From Hanleya hanleyi (taxonomy: Eukaryota; Mollusca; Polyplacophora; Lepidopleurida; Hanleyidae), in the NCBI GenBank assembly GCA_036873755.1, contig JAVTVY010017271.1, positions 496,001-560,000 of the forward strand: 64,000 nucleotides of DNA, in the 5' to 3' direction. The notes below the pieces were generated by a model. The model had not been told where the DNA came from. It saw nothing but the letters and a program-made list of their open reading frames with translations, and made no database searches. Below, one piece after another: positions 1-12,600 of this stretch (position 1 is its first letter; each line of letters starts with the position of its first letter). The position numbers and the translations under genes were made by a program.

Positions 1-980
1 CGTGATATCATGGCCTGCAGTGATTTTAAAACATGGCCAATCGTTTTGTCTGACTAGAAAATGGGTCATGGACATATATGACTCCGGAAATTTATTGTCT
101 GATAATCAACAAATCTTTGAGATTATCCTGTCATCAGAATATGAAGGGGTTTTTTTCCTTCTTTTCTATCTTTATGCAGAAGTTTATCTTACCATGCCGA
201 ACCCAGCTTCAAACACAAGTTGACTTTTCCATCGACACTTCAAATTCAAAGTCTTGACGGAGAAGTCGACTTTTGTATGAAAAGATGTATCTGTCATACC
301 ATGAAGGACTTTAGAACAAATCAACTGAAATGCCCTTGAAATAATTTCTCACCAGCAAGTTAATGATCCATAAATGAATGTATTTCCTAGAAGAATTCTG
401 TCGGAAGATAAAGTGTCCAATTCAGTGTTGAACCAGTTTTATAGGCACTCGTTATCAGGATCTGTATATCAGTCTTGTGTGAATTTTGCGGTTATCCTCA
501 TGCAAGAAATACCTGTTCAAGGTATACAAGTAATACTGGATGATTTTCATTGTTGGCAGAAATCACGTCAGACTTGGTACCTGGTATTCGCTATTCACGG
601 GGCTGATTTGCTCACAGCGGGCCTGATTTCAATTGAACTACATTATCAGCACTCACTTTTTACCAGGCTGATACATGTATAAAGTAAGCCCCAAAAAAAA
701 GAAAAAAAAAGAAACACTCACAGAGTCTTGGATGATCAGCCCCATCAAAATGCAAGGCCTAGTTGGTTTCTTTGACAGTACAATATATACCTTCGTATCC
801 AGATTGTGTTCCAGGCCTTCATTCAATATATATCAGAGTGTGGTCATTTCGTATGTTTATGTTGTATTTAGGATAAAAAAACCGTAATATTTTAGGTCCC
901 TCACATTCACTCAAAGGATTCAAAGCAGGTTTTCTGCATGAAAAAAAAAAATGCTACTAGTAATCTCCCTTGCCTTGCTT
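1..980. other. unique non-coding stretch
   Basis: No recognisable gene. Short open frames (up to about 100 codons near 374-682) have no motif I recognise and no convincing splice or start context. An A-rich run lies near 691-712. Nothing else is seen. Confidence 0.5.
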
Positions 981-1745
981 TGATGTCAGGGATGATGGCA
1001 GGGATGATGTCGAGGATGATGTCAAGGATGATAGGGATGATGTTGGGGATGATATCAGGGATAATGTCAGGGATTATGTCAGAGATGATAGGGATGATGC
1101 CAGGGATGATGTCAGGGATTATATCAGGGATTATGTTGGGGATGATGTCAGGGATAATGTCAGGGATTATGTTGGGGATGATGTCAGGGATTATATCAGG
1201 GATGATGTCAGGGATTATGTTGGGGATGATGTCAGGGATAATGTCAGGGATTATGTCAGAGGTGATAGGGATGATGCCAGGGATGACGTCAGGGATGATG
1301 TTGGGGATGATATCAGGGATAATGTCAGGGATTATGTCAGAGATGATAGTGATGATGTCAGGGATTATATCAGGGATGATGTTAGGGATGATGTCAGGGA
1401 TTATGTCAGAGATGATAGGGATGATGCCAGGGATGATGTCAGGGATGATGACAGGGATGATGGTGGGGATTATGTCGGGGATGATGTCCGGGATGATGTC
1501 AGGGATAATGTCAGGGATTATGTCAGAGATGATAGGGATGATGCCAGGGATGATGTCAGGGATGATGACAGGGATGATGTCAGGGTTGATGTTGGGGATT
1601 ATGTCGGGGATGATGTCAGGGATGATGTCAGGGATAATGTCAGGGATTATGTCAGAGATGATAGAGATGATGCCAGGGATGATGTCAGGGATGATGTTGG
1701 GGATTATGTCGGGGATGATGTCAGGGATGATGTCGGGGATGATGC
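981..1745. repeat. 12-bp GGGATGATGTCA minisatellite
   Basis: Tandem array of GGGATGATGTCA-type 12-mers (variants GGGATTATGTCA, GGGATGATGCCA, GGGATAATGTCA) with interspersed 9-bp insertions. Because all unit lengths are multiples of three and stops are rare, two plus frames and one minus frame stay open for about 280-310 codons; these are artefacts. A higher-order pattern is visible: a block with GAGATGATAGGGATGATGCC recurs about six times. One unit mutates to a perfect CRE word, TGACGTCA, at 1284-1291; most others carry TGATGTCA. Confidence 0.95.
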
Positions 1746-2167
1746 TGATGGCGACATCATACATAAATATACACTTCAACATCTTGTCTGCGAGACATCG
1801 TGACAATGCAGTGATTGAACAGATTTGTTCCAATTATTAATTATTAATGTCAGAAGAGATGATAGACTTGTGCTGTGCATTACATTAGCATTTTAACTTT
1901 GATATCCTTCAAAATCAGAGTCCTGAAACAATGGGGAGCTTGCACAATACAATGTAGCCAATGAACAGCCCAGATTTTCACTTCCTTTTTGCCATTTCAC
2001 ACCGTTATGATCCAGCTAACCACTCACTGTCCAGAGGTGGTACTTCCTGTTCACCCAGTGTCTCTATTGTGCGAGTCCCTCATTGATAGCCAAGCACAAA
2101 AGAGGGATTAAAAAGCCAGGTCATTTTTTAACATCTGTCATTTTGTGCATTAGGTATTCTCTCCATT
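1746..2167. other. unique spacer
   Basis: Unique sequence between two arrays. No gene or element recognised. Confidence 0.5.
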
Positions 2168-2700
2168 GTACCCTTGGCCATTTTGTGCAGTTGGCTTTTT
2201 TGTTCATTGGGCAATTTATGTCTTGGCTTTTTCTGTCACTGATCATTTTGTCCATTGGACAGGTTTAGTCTGTGATCATTTTGTCTGTTGGCCACATCGA
2301 CTGGTCACCATCATTTGGTTTCAGTTTGTGGCTGTCTTGTCTGTTGACCATTTTGTTCGTTGATCATTTTTCTCCATTAGGCAGTTTTAGTCTGTGGTTA
2401 TTTTGTCTGTTGGCTTTTTTGTTCATTGGGCAATTTATGTTTTGGCTTTTCTGTTACTGATCATTTTGTCCATTGGACAGGTTTAGTTTGTGACCATTTT
2501 GTCTGTTGGCCACATCGACTGGTCACCATCATTTGGTTTCAGTTTGTGGCTGTCTTGTCTGTTGACCATTTTGTTCGTTGATCATTTTTCTCCATTAGGC
2601 AGTTTTAGTCTGTGGTCATTTTGTCTGTTGGCTACATCGCCTGGTCACCATTTGGTTTCAGTTTGTGGCTATTTTGTCTGTTAACCATTTGGTCCAATGG
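2168..2700. repeat. diverged ~219-bp tandem repeat
   Basis: About 2.4 copies of a ~219-bp unit; the phrase TTGGCTTTTTTGTTCATTGG recurs at 2191 and 2410. The unit is itself made of degenerate CCATTTTGTCTGTTGG-like sub-repeats. Several short plus-strand frames across it repeat the same peptide and are not genes. Confidence 0.85.
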
Positions 2701-3771
2701 CCATTTCGGGCTTGGCAATTTGTCATCTGGTGATTCTGTCTGTATCTATTGTGTTCATCATTCATTCTGACCATGGTCATCTTGAGCATGAAAAAAAAAA
2801 CTGTCCTTGAAATTAATGGGTCAGTCTATCTCTATTTCCAATGTTAAACTCAGTTAAACAGTCCTCAATGGAGTAACTGATTCAATGTTATGGAGAAATT
2901 GAATCCCTGTACATGGCATATATCAGTCACTGGCAGCTGGACTGAGAAAGCATTCTAATCTGTATAGAGTCTGCACTTGTTCTCCAATTTGGGTCGCGCC
3001 AGAGGGGTCGCCTTAATTAAAAAAAAATACATTTGTTATATTTGTACCACCAGTACAAGCACCCCACCCGAAAAATAAAAGGTTGGGGGGGGGGGGTGGT
3101 TGTATACACTTATTTATTAGGCATTATGTTGAAGGCAAAACTTGGTTGCCTAATTTACATGGTGGATAAAATATTGACCACACTATAGGAGAGTCACACT
3201 ATACTAAGTTTTCATTGCAGCAGTATTACTACTATTAATATTGGGGAAACAATAGTGGTCGTGCTATACTGAAACCTGCACTTTATAGTGAACTGTGTTA
3301 TCATGTGGGACCAGTGTACCTGTATTAAGGATATGGACTGTTTCTGTGTCAGCCTCTTTATGGGTTCAGATCTTCAAATTACCTCTCAGTGCTTAGTTTG
3401 TATGGACTCGTGAACTGTTTTGTACTTGTCCGTTCCTCGCCCTTACGATTACAGGTTAGCTTAATGGCACTGTTTCATTATTGATGAGGGTGCTCGCTAT
3501 GTGGGTGACTGAAGCTGCTGAGAAAAAAGACATTAGGGGACGGAATAAAAAAGCTGTAATCTACAAATGTAAGATCACCGATGTATACTGACCGCCAGAT
3601 AATCACAGCTCTTATATAGACGTATACAGTGAGCCTTCCGTTTATTGTTTAAAAAATATTTTTGTTTCTTTCCAAGTTAAAGGGTTCATCTCCCACCAAC
3701 TCACATACATTGTGTAACTTTGGACTACAAGTATAAGCAAGATTCCTCTTTCGCTAATATACATGTACACT
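2701..3771. other. unique stretch with G run
   Basis: No gene seen. A run of about 12 G lies at 3085-3096. Otherwise unremarkable AT-rich sequence. Confidence 0.5.
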
Positions 3772-3831
3772 CAGATATATTCACTTTGATACTGTCCTCC
3801 ACAGATATATTCACTTTGATACTGTCCTCCA
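3772..3831. repeat. 30-bp direct duplication
   Basis: Two perfect back-to-back copies of a 30-bp unit starting CAGATATATTCACTTTGATA. The duplication ends about five bases before the left end of a TIR element at 3837. Confidence 0.95.
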
Positions 3832-3836
3832 CAAGT

Positions 3837-4035
3837 ACGGTAATTCCCTAATAATTCGATCACTGGAAGTGCAGCAAAAATGGCTTATATCTGGCAATAT
3901 TCTTCATGGCACCAGCCACAAGGTGTCATATAATGACTCAATTTGAATGAAGAATAGAAAATGTTACTTTTTCTCTGTGTTTGAATAACAGAGTTGAAAT
4001 GTGAACTAATGATTGAATTATTAGGGGAATTACCA
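3837..4035 (+). mobile_element. TIR element (MITE), short variant
   Basis: Left end GGTAATTCCCTAATAATTCG at 3837 and right end GATTGAATTATTAGGGGAAT then TACC are inverted copies of one another over about 24 bp, with one indel and one mismatch. The TIR matches the MITE copies at 17.4, 27.7 and 53.8 kb, but the interior is different, so this is a sibling family or internally replaced copy. The right TIR reads as codons MIELLGELP, running directly into the open frame at 4051. Confidence 0.75.
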
Positions 4036-4050
4036 CAATTTCCACATCAG

Positions 4051-4439
4051 TGTTCGAGAGACCTGAAACTCTACACTGAAATTTGTTCGAGCTGTCATGT
4101 AGGTTTCTATTGTCAAGGTGTTTATATCACTGAAGAGTATTCTGTCTGGACTCATTCTTGTACCCAGACAGACGATTGTTCTCTGCTCTCTTGTGACTTA
4201 AATGAAGATGGACCGAGAATCCGTGCCTATGTTGCATTTAAACAACAATTGCTTCAGGGAAAAGATGTAGAGTATCTCTTTTGTCCAGCTTCAAAGAAAT
4301 ATCGAAAAATATTGTTTTTAAACATTTTAAGTGGCATTATCTTTTTTGTCTTTTTTTTTATTATAGAAATAATTTCACCTGCAATTGTTTTCATTTCTCA
4401 AATGGTTATGTATTTTGTGTTCAATCCACTCAAATATGA
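4051..4439 (+). CDS. candidate exon: Cys-rich plus hydrophobic segment
   Basis: Not recognised as a known gene. The open frame runs from a stop at 3982 to a stop just after 4440. A possible acceptor (ACATCAG) ends at 4050 and a good donor, GTAAGTA, starts at 4440. In this frame there are eight cysteines (exon residues about 1, 12, 15, 21, 37, 43, 48, 78), including CSSCHVGFYC, which resembles the C-x2-C-x2-G-x2-C pattern of GCC2/GCC3 (ephrin-receptor-like) Cys-rich modules. A hydrophobic stretch of about 38 residues follows (about 87-124), wide enough for one or two membrane segments. Against it: the hydrophobic part comes from T-rich DNA, the upstream part of the same frame is MITE terminus, and the pyrimidine tract before the acceptor is weak. 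It could be a relic or chance. Confidence 0.22.
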
Positions 4440-4481
4440 GTAAGTACGAGTGAAACATAGAAGTGGAAGGAAAAAAAAAAG

Positions 4482-4547
4482 AACAATACCAAGTATTTTC
4501 CCCAACAATACCAAGTATTTTTCCCAACAATACCAAAGATTTTTTCC
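4482..4547. repeat. 22-bp tandem repeat, 3 copies
   Basis: Three units starting AACAATACCAAGTATTTT at 4482, 4504 and 4526, the last diverged. Small local expansion. Confidence 0.9.
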
Positions 4548-4559
4548 TTTCTCCAGAAA

Positions 4560-5952
4560 CCTCTGGGATAAACTTCCCGTAAGTATGTGGAAGATTTATG
4601 AAAGGTGGAAGTTTTTTTAAAGATTTATTGCAGTATTATCCCCGGCGGATACTATTGTTTGATTGCCTAATGGTCTGTAATGTAGGAAATCCAGTTAACC
4701 GAAGTGAAGGCCAAGGTGTGTAGATTATTCCAGGTTGGTGCCATTTGTGCCCAACTTGTTAATAATTAAAACTGTTTTTTAGGCAGCCCAAATAAAACAC
4801 AAATTGTTGGCAGTTAATGCAAATGGAGCAAATGGAATTGCTTTATAGGAGTTCCACAGATTTAGCCTGTCACTCCCCCCAGGGATCCATAATGGGCATT
4901 GTCCATCCACTGTGATGGGAAAGTTCAGTATTGCATAATGGGGGTGTCTTGGTCTGTAATTGGAAGGGTTACTGTAATTGGAAGGGTTACTTCCCATGGG
5001 GAAGGAATTTCAGCTAAATTTACAAATGTGGTTGTATTGAGCATGGTACGCTACTAAAGTGACAGAAGACAATCGTGGGTGGACATGTGCCTAAATTGTC
5101 CTTTGGCGTGGAATCAATCCGCTCAATGTTCTTCTGATGTTCCCACACACTCAGCTTTCATTTCTCTGTAAATATGATCATTTCAAAGTCGAACCAGGAC
5201 TGGACGTGATGTAAGATTTAAGGGTGAAGAGGAGATCATGTCATTGTAATTTTATCTCACCAAAGGCTAAGTTTTCAACAGAGAGTTCCAATTGCCCTCC
5301 CGTCTTTCTTGGTAAAGTTCTCTCAAATTCCTTTTTGTCTGTCATGCTTGCCTAGAAATATTTTCTTTTGTTCTTCGCCGGATACTTTATCAGTTTTCTG
5401 AAAAGTTAAATCAGGAAATATGAATTCTGTATCTGACAAGGATATTTCTATACAGTCGGCGTCAAAGGCATCATGGTTTTCATATTTGATAACAGCGATG
5501 TCAATATACACTGTAAAAGCAAGAATATCAGGCAAAGAAATTTGAAAATTCCCTCCACTTCAACGAACTTCAGGTTCACCATAGCTAGTACAACCACAAC
5601 ATATGGAATGACGATGACATCGGTCAAACGACACTCCACATTATGACATCGTCCAACAAACAGTCATGACCCCCACTTTCAACTATGTCGTTGCAATGTT
5701 GACAACCAAGCCAAACAGTGCATTCACTGTGGCCATCAAAAAAATAAACGGCATGCCATGCCATTTATTTTTCATGATCATTGTCTCCCGTTTTCTCATG
5801 AACGCTAGACACAAGTTGAGATTGATGTGGTCGAATATACTTCTTTCTGTACCTGTTGTAGCATATATGTCACTCTCAGTGAGTTTCAGAAATCTTGCTG
5901 GCAGTCTAGATTTTGAGGCTGATTACATTACATTTAAATCCGGTATATAAAG
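4560..5952. other. unique non-coding stretch
   Basis: No gene recognised. An 18-bp direct repeat (TGTAATTGGAAGGGTTAC) occurs at about 4956-4990. A 94-codon plus frame at 5666-5950 has no recognisable motif and ends in the AATTC repeat. Confidence 0.5.
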
Positions 5953-5982
5953 ATTCAATTCAATTCAAATTCAATTCAATTC
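5953..5982. repeat. TTCAA/AATTC microsatellite
   Basis: Short run of TTCAA units. A similar TTTCAATTCAATGCAATTC run is at about 37686-37706 after AAATAAA-like sequence; such runs often end non-LTR retroelements, but no element body is recognised here. Confidence 0.7.
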
Positions 5983-6120
5983 TTATCATGCTTCTAATCA
6001 GAACTCTTCATTTCATTTTCAGAATTAAAGATCTTTTGTAGAGTGTATTATATTATTTAATATGGGTGCCTGGGACACCTTGCCCCATACTTAATCATTT
6101 TTCATAGAAACTGTACTTAG

Positions 6121-6319
6121 CTATAATAACTGATAGTATTCATTTAGGTTCCGGTAGGTCTATAATAACTGATAGTATTCAGTTAGGTTCCGGTAGGTCT
6201 ATAATAACTGATAGTATTCAGTTAGGTTCCGGTAGGTCTATAATAACTGATAGTATTCAGTTAGGTTCCGGTAGGTCTATAATAACTGATAGTATTCAGT
6301 TAGGTTCCGGTAGGTCTAT
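6121..6319. repeat. 39-bp tandem repeat, 5 copies
   Basis: Five nearly identical 39-bp units beginning CTATAATAACTGATAGTATT and ending TTCCGGTAGGT, at 6121, 6160, 6199, 6238 and 6277. Only the first unit differs noticeably (CATTTAGG for CAGTTAGG), indicating a recent expansion. Confidence 0.97.
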
Positions 6320-6442
6320 TTATTCAAATTAGTGTGTACATGTAGCCACAGATGACCAATGATAACAAGGGTGTTGTTAGGGGGGTCATATGTAAGTAAT
6401 TATACAAAACGACCCCCTCGCAGAAATCCTGACGATGCCCAT

Positions 6443-8087
6443 GATTAATATCAGTGTTAACCATTAATGGCAGTGTTAACCATTAATGGCAGGGTTGACC
6501 ATTAATGGCAGTGTTGAACATTAATGGCAGTGTTGACCATTAATGGCAGTGGTGACCATTAATATCAGTGTTAACCATTAATGGCAGTGTTGAACATTAA
6601 TGGCAGTGTTGACCATTAATGGCAGTGTTGATCATTAATGGCAGTGTTGAACATTAATGGCAGTGTTGACCATTAATGGCAGTGGTGACCATTAATATCA
6701 GTGTTAACCATTAATGGCAGTGTTGAACATTAATGGCAGTGTTGACCATTAATATCAGTGTTGACCATTAATGGCAGTGGTGAACATTAATGGCAGTGTT
6801 GACCATTAATGGCAGTGGTGAACATTAATATCAGTGTTAACCATTAATGGCAGTGTTGAACATTAATGGCAGTGTTGACCATTAATATCAGTGTTAACCA
6901 TTAATATCAGTGTTGGCCATTAATGGCAGTGGTGACCATTAATGACAGTGTTGACCATTAATGGCAGTGGTGACCATTAATATCAGTGTTGAACATTAAT
7001 GGCAGTGTTGACCATTAATGGCAGTGGTGACCATTAATATCAGTGTTAAACATTAATGGCAGTGTTGACCATTAATGGCAGTGGTGACCATTAATGGCAT
7101 TGTTGACCATTAATATCAGTGTTGACCATTAATATCAGTGTTGACCATTAATGGCAGTGTTGATCATTAATATCAGTGTTGACCATTAATATCATTGTTG
7201 ACCATTAATGGCAGTGGTGACCATTAATATCAGTGTTGACCATTAATGGCAGTGGTGACCATTAATATCAGTATTGACCCTTAATGACAGCGGTGACCAT
7301 TAATGGCAGTGGTGACCATTAATGGCAGTGTTGACCATTAATATCAGTGTTGACCATTAATATCAGTGTTGACCAGTAATGGCAGTGCTGATCACTAATA
7401 TCAGTGTTGACCATTAATAGCAGTGTTGACCATTAATGGCAGTGGTGACCATTAATATCAGTGTTGACCAGTAATGGCAGTGCTGATCATTAATATCAGT
7501 GTTGATCATTAATATCAGTGTTGACCATTAATAGCAGTGGTGACCATTAATATCAGTGTTGACCATTAATGGCAGTGGTGACCATTAATGGCAGTGTTGA
7601 CCATTAATGGCAGTGGTGACCATTAATATCAGTGTTGAGCATTAATGGCAGTGTTGACCATTAATATCATTGTTGACCATTAATGGCAGTGGTGACCATT
7701 AATATCAGTGTTGACCATCAATGGCAGTGTTGACCATTAATATCAGTGTTGAACATTAATATCAGTGTTGACCATTAATGGCAGTTTTGACCATTAATGG
7801 CAGTGGTGACCATTAATATCAGTGTTGACCATTAATGGCAGTGGTGACCATTAATATCAGTGTTGACCATTAATGGCAGTTTTGACCATTAATGGCAGTG
7901 GTGACCATTAATGGCAGTGGTGACCATTGATATCAGTGTTGAGCATTAATGGCAGTGTTGACCATTAATACCAGTGTTGAGCATTAATGGCACTGTTGAC
8001 CATTAATATCAGTGTTGAGCATTAATGGCACTGTTGACCATTAATATCAGTGTTGACCATTAATATCAGTGGTGAGCATTAATAGCA
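6443..8087. repeat. 19-bp satellite, about 86 copies
   Basis: Long array of a 19-bp unit, CAGTGTTGACCATTAATGG, with two main variants at the last bases (ATGG versus ATAT) and further variants GGTGACC, GTTAACC and GTTGAAC. Variants are interleaved, giving irregular higher-order blocks. Units with GACCATTAATGGC contain the 10-bp palindrome CCATTAATGG. No open frame survives because the period is not a multiple of three. Confidence 0.97.
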
Positions 8088-9110
8088 ATGCGCCATAACT
8101 GGTCAGATCCGGAAATAAAAACGGCTGTTATGGGATCAGAGAGTAAGTGTTCAATTGATGGGTCGATCAGAGACCATTGATGCTCTCATTGTAGACACTT
8201 ATCATGTAATCATCGTACAAATTCCCCCTCTCTTATTCCATCTGTCCGGACCCACCTTGGTCCATAGCCAAGAGTTGATATAAATCGTATTGATGGACAT
8301 GCAAAGACGGGGAAATAAAGCGGAGAAGGTATCCGTCGTGGGATCAAAGAGTTTTGTGTAACGGTGTGTAGAGATGGTATTAAGGGGAGATGAATGGTAG
8401 TGGAAGCATGTAATTGGCTGTATTTGGCAAATCGCTAGTTAGAATGTTACATCCTGACAGCCTAGCTAAGATGGATAGTCTATTGTCAGCCAGTATTACT
8501 TCTCTAAGAGGCCCCATAAGGGGGTGTCATTCTGGTCAGCTGAAACTGACCTAGGTTCTATGACTAGCGGTGATATCAGATTGAAGTCCCTGTTGTGATC
8601 ACCTTTTAGGGGATACCAGGTACATTGCACTGTTTCAATACATCTTCTCCAAGGTAACCCCTGGCTAAGCCAGTTATATGGTTGCTCTGTTGTTATTGAT
8701 AGTCCTTGGAACAAGGCGATGTGGCATGTTGAATGTTTCCATCGTAACAGCTTAAATGCTCTATCAAATTTTGTTGTCACAAGATAAGAAACTGCTCATA
8801 TGCAATGATTTATTTGTTTACATGTTTAAAATACTTTCCAAGAACTCCAAATGCCACTCATTTGTAAATATCAGCTGCATGTAAATTCAACTCAGAGACT
8901 ATAAGATTTTTAAAGTTTCCTGATCTGGCACTTGATTAGAAACTATCTGATATTGTCAGTGTAAACACCTTGATGTTATATCATGAAGTAAATTACAAAT
9001 TGTACACATCCACTTTAACAGTGAAATTCGTCATTTGAAACTATTTCAAATTCACTTCATATTTTTTTTCTTCAGATCATTGAAATTAAGCGAATTAAGA
9101 TTTGCAAATA
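8088..9110. other. unique non-coding stretch
   Basis: No gene recognised. A 94-codon minus frame at 8496-8780 has no motif I know. Nothing else is seen. Confidence 0.5.
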
Positions 9111-9474
9111 ACCTCTACACCCCCCACCACCCTATACCCCCCACCCTCTACTCTCTTCCCCACCACCCTATACCCTCCCCTCCCCCTCTACCCTCCTCTC
9201 CACCACCCTATACCTTCCCCATCCCCACCCTGTGTTCTTCTTCCCACCACCCTATACCCTCAATCTCCCCGCCCTCTACCCTTCTCCCCACCACCCTATA
9301 CCCTTCCCCTCCCCTCTCCACTGCCCCTCTACCCAGTCCTCCCCACCACCCTATGCCCGCATCCCTCTCCCACCTTCTACCCTTCTCCCCACCACCCTCT
9401 ACCCTCCCATTTCCCCACCCTCTACCCTCCCACCACACTATGCCCTTTCCCCTTCCCTCCCTTCCCTTCCCGTT
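9111..9474. repeat. C-rich minisatellite (CCACCACCCTATACCC)
   Basis: Degenerate tandem repeats of CCCCACCACCCTATACCCTC. The plus strand is nearly free of G. Proline/serine-rich frames on the plus strand and Gly-rich frames on the minus strand are artefacts. Confidence 0.95.
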
Positions 9475-9531
9475 GTGATATAGCTGAAAAACTGTTGAAA
9501 GTGACGTTAAACCCTATTCACTCACTCACCA
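9475..9531 (+). mobile_element. 3' tail of a mollusc-type SINE or related repeat
   Basis: GTGATATAGCTG followed by GTGACGTTAAACCC and CACTCACTCACC matches, from memory, a common 3' end of interspersed repeats in molluscs (GATATAGCTGAAATATTGCT, then GACGTTAAAC, then CTCACTCA). Only the tail is present; it interrupts the C-rich array, suggesting insertion into it or that the array grew on both sides. Confidence 0.55.
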
Positions 9532-9695
9532 TACCCTTTCCCTCCCCTCTCCCATGATCCCCACCCTCTACCCTCCTACCCACCACCCTACGCTCCCTCC
9601 AGTCTCCACCACCCTATACCCTCACCTCCTTCCCCTCTACCATCCTCTCCAGCATCCTATACCCTCCCCTCCCCACCTGCTCCTGTCCCCTTGTG
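9532..9695. repeat. C-rich minisatellite, right half
   Basis: Continuation of the CCACCACCCTATACCC array beyond the inserted repeat tail, more diverged. Confidence 0.85.
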
Positions 9696-12600
9696 AAGCC
9701 CCTCATTACTGTCCATATGATGGTTGTTTGTGTATCAGCGCATATAAATCGGAAAGATTTCAGAGTATACATGTACACAAATTGTAAGAATGAAGACCTA
9801 GTCATAAATTGATCTGCTTGTTCCTAATGACTAGGGCCTGATCGACATGGAATAAAGTGACAGAGTTCCTAACTTGTCTGATCGCTCGCTAAATATGTCT
9901 GTCTCAATTCAGTGACTACTTCATCACATATTCCTCATGCCATAAAGTTTAAGCGGGTTTATTGGCATTTCATTTAGCCTATAATTTGGTCAATTGGGGA
10001 ATAGTTAAACCACTCACTTGTCGAAAGTCGTATGAACTTTAAACCCTGATGAGTAACGCAGTTACGTAAAACTCCAATTTTGCTGCCACAGTAACAATTT
10101 TGTTCAAACTTTTTTTTCTTCTGAAACTAAGCTTTTGCCAAAATTAGTATATTTTTATTTTCAAATCATGCATCGGGAATAACAACTTCATTGGATGTTA
10201 ATATGCTCAGGGAGGGAGAACATAATAAAGACTTCAAGACTTCTTTTGGGTAGAATTGAAATTGTACTGAGACTTTGATGTTGCAGTGGATTTTGGTACA
10301 AGATGCGCAATGATTTCTGCAACCTTGGGCTTATTTTAAGCGGATTCATTTATTAAGGTGGCACACATAGGCATATTTCTGCCCTCTCAAACTACATTAT
10401 TATTATACAAGTATAGTTTTATAGTTGAGTATAAATTTGTATTAAATTACTGCTTCAATTTAACCAAATTGAAACACACATGTTGTGAAAGTCATGCGGT
10501 CTTGGACCTTGGAATGGCATAAAAGGAAATTAACTGATTTGAACTGATCGAGGAAATGGATGCGGAAGTAATTTTGGATTTTAGAGAAATGTTTAATTTA
10601 AATGTGACGTAGTGCGGTCTCTAGCCTAGCCGGGCCCACGAGTAATGGGACTATGATGATTGATTTGTGTTAAATGGAGCAAAAAGGCCATATTCCCCTA
10701 TCATAAAATGGATTCAGTCAAGCATTGCATTCTCTCTCTTGGTCTACCCTATACCTAGAGTCGTTCTTTCAGACTCCAACCACGGGAAGCTGGGACGTTA
10801 TCTGTTATCTGCCGAGAGAAATTGAACCCCCATTGGCTTTCATTAGAGCCTGCAACCCAAACAGTGAACTCGCTAGGCTGGAAGCTTTTTGGGGGGCAAT
10901 GGTTGCGTGGAACTGGCCAGGCATTTTGATGCATGATGAAGGAAATCAGGTCCCTTCAATAGAGCAGAGGCTGTTGAGCGGTGCAATTGGGCGAAGTTCG
11001 TTCGCTGATAAGGCAACCACCCTGTTGGGTGATCGTCAATAATTCAGAGGTGGCTTGTGTCACAGCGCGGAGAGCAATGTGCGTGTTTCTGATTTCTCTC
11101 CCATCCCACTGTGTGCCGTGTTGGGGGCCCCTGCGATTCCCACACACAAAAAACGATGCATTACTTTTTGCACAGTCGACACTAATAAGTAAAAATGTTT
11201 CCATTGATTGATGATGTCATTGGTTGCCAAGGGTTACAGTGTTGCGGAGCGCAGTGTGGTCCATGTTTGGGCCCATTTTCGTAAATTTAGCAATTTTTGA
11301 GCCTAACCAAATCAGCGGGCCCCGGTCTTGGAGAGCCGGTCAGCACGCCCTTGTCAGTTGTACGTTAATGTAGAATTGATCATACTCGCTACTCGCAGTG
11401 CTGGAATGTTGTATTACCACCCTCCTCTGTCTTCACCCCGAGTATTTACGTAACATGTCCAGGATGGAGAAGGAAAGATCGAGGACGACCTGGACGGGGA
11501 AACTTCCCTAAGTCCACCACATGCACTTGGCAGTTTTATCATAATTAACAATGGTACATTGATTAAAGGCTACTACATTCTACCCTCCGATGCCGTGTCT
11601 GTACTGATTATGAAATTCTCTTTTTAAAACCTTCACTATGGCTCCCAGGTATCATTATATCCAACTGTGGATTTTATTGGAGTATTTGTATGAACAGATA
11701 AGCAAAAGGTTAAACAAATTCTTCATTTTTATAGTTCTATTCTCTTTGAAATGAAATAATTTTTGTATCAGTGTTGATACATAGGCTTTTATATATGTAT
11801 GCACATCTGTATAAATAAGTGAAAATAAACAAAAAATATGACCATTTTAATTGGCTCATACATCATGAGCATAGAGAAAGCGGATTCTTTAAACATGGAG
11901 TCCTGTGGAGATTAGATAAATCTTTCTGTATTTCACTTCCTTCTGAATTTGTCTAAATGTTTTAAATTTCAAAGCAGAATGCTCGTAGATTGATAGGAAC
12001 TCTTATTAAATTGAGTCAAGATTAACCTCAGTGACTTCACACAGGGATCCGAATATATGAAGCCTAAAAGTTTGCTCGCAGCTGTTTTTATTATTATGGA
12101 ATTGCGAAAATTACTACACTTAGAATTTAGGAACAATATAATATACATTTACACGAAGACATAATCTAATTATTTCAGAAATATTTCTCTAGTTTTCCAT
12201 GATGCCATCCGTGATGTGAAGTGAATACCAATGAAGTCGGATCGAGTTTATAATTCATCCCGGCCTCAGCAGAAGAATGGCCTTCAGGCACCAAGTATAG
12301 AATGTTATGGAGGAGAAAATATTTCTTAATTTGAATAACGAGATCTTAGATAAGGAACGATGTGTGAATGTGTACGTCGTCAATGTTATATGATTTCATT
12401 CATGAAATAGTTCTGTGGTTTGATCAGGGCTAAGACTGATGAATGGAATAGCAATTTGAATACTGTAAATTTAATGATTATTATACAGTACACTCAGTAT
12501 GCATTGTATAAATCCAAATCTTTGTCTATTCTAGTCCAACATGATCTTCTAACATATACCCCACCCACACAATCCCAAATCTAACAGTAATCTCCGAACC

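Noticed and set aside
907..1840. Three ~280-310-codon open frames on both strands
   Set aside because: They lie wholly over the 12-bp minisatellite; openness follows from the unit length being a multiple of three and lacking stops.
9035..9557. Proline-rich protein over C-rich DNA
   Set aside because: All plus frames are open because the region is a C-rich minisatellite; peptide is low complexity.
10725..11042. 105-codon plus-strand frame
   Set aside because: Overlaps an equally open opposite-strand frame and shows no known domain.
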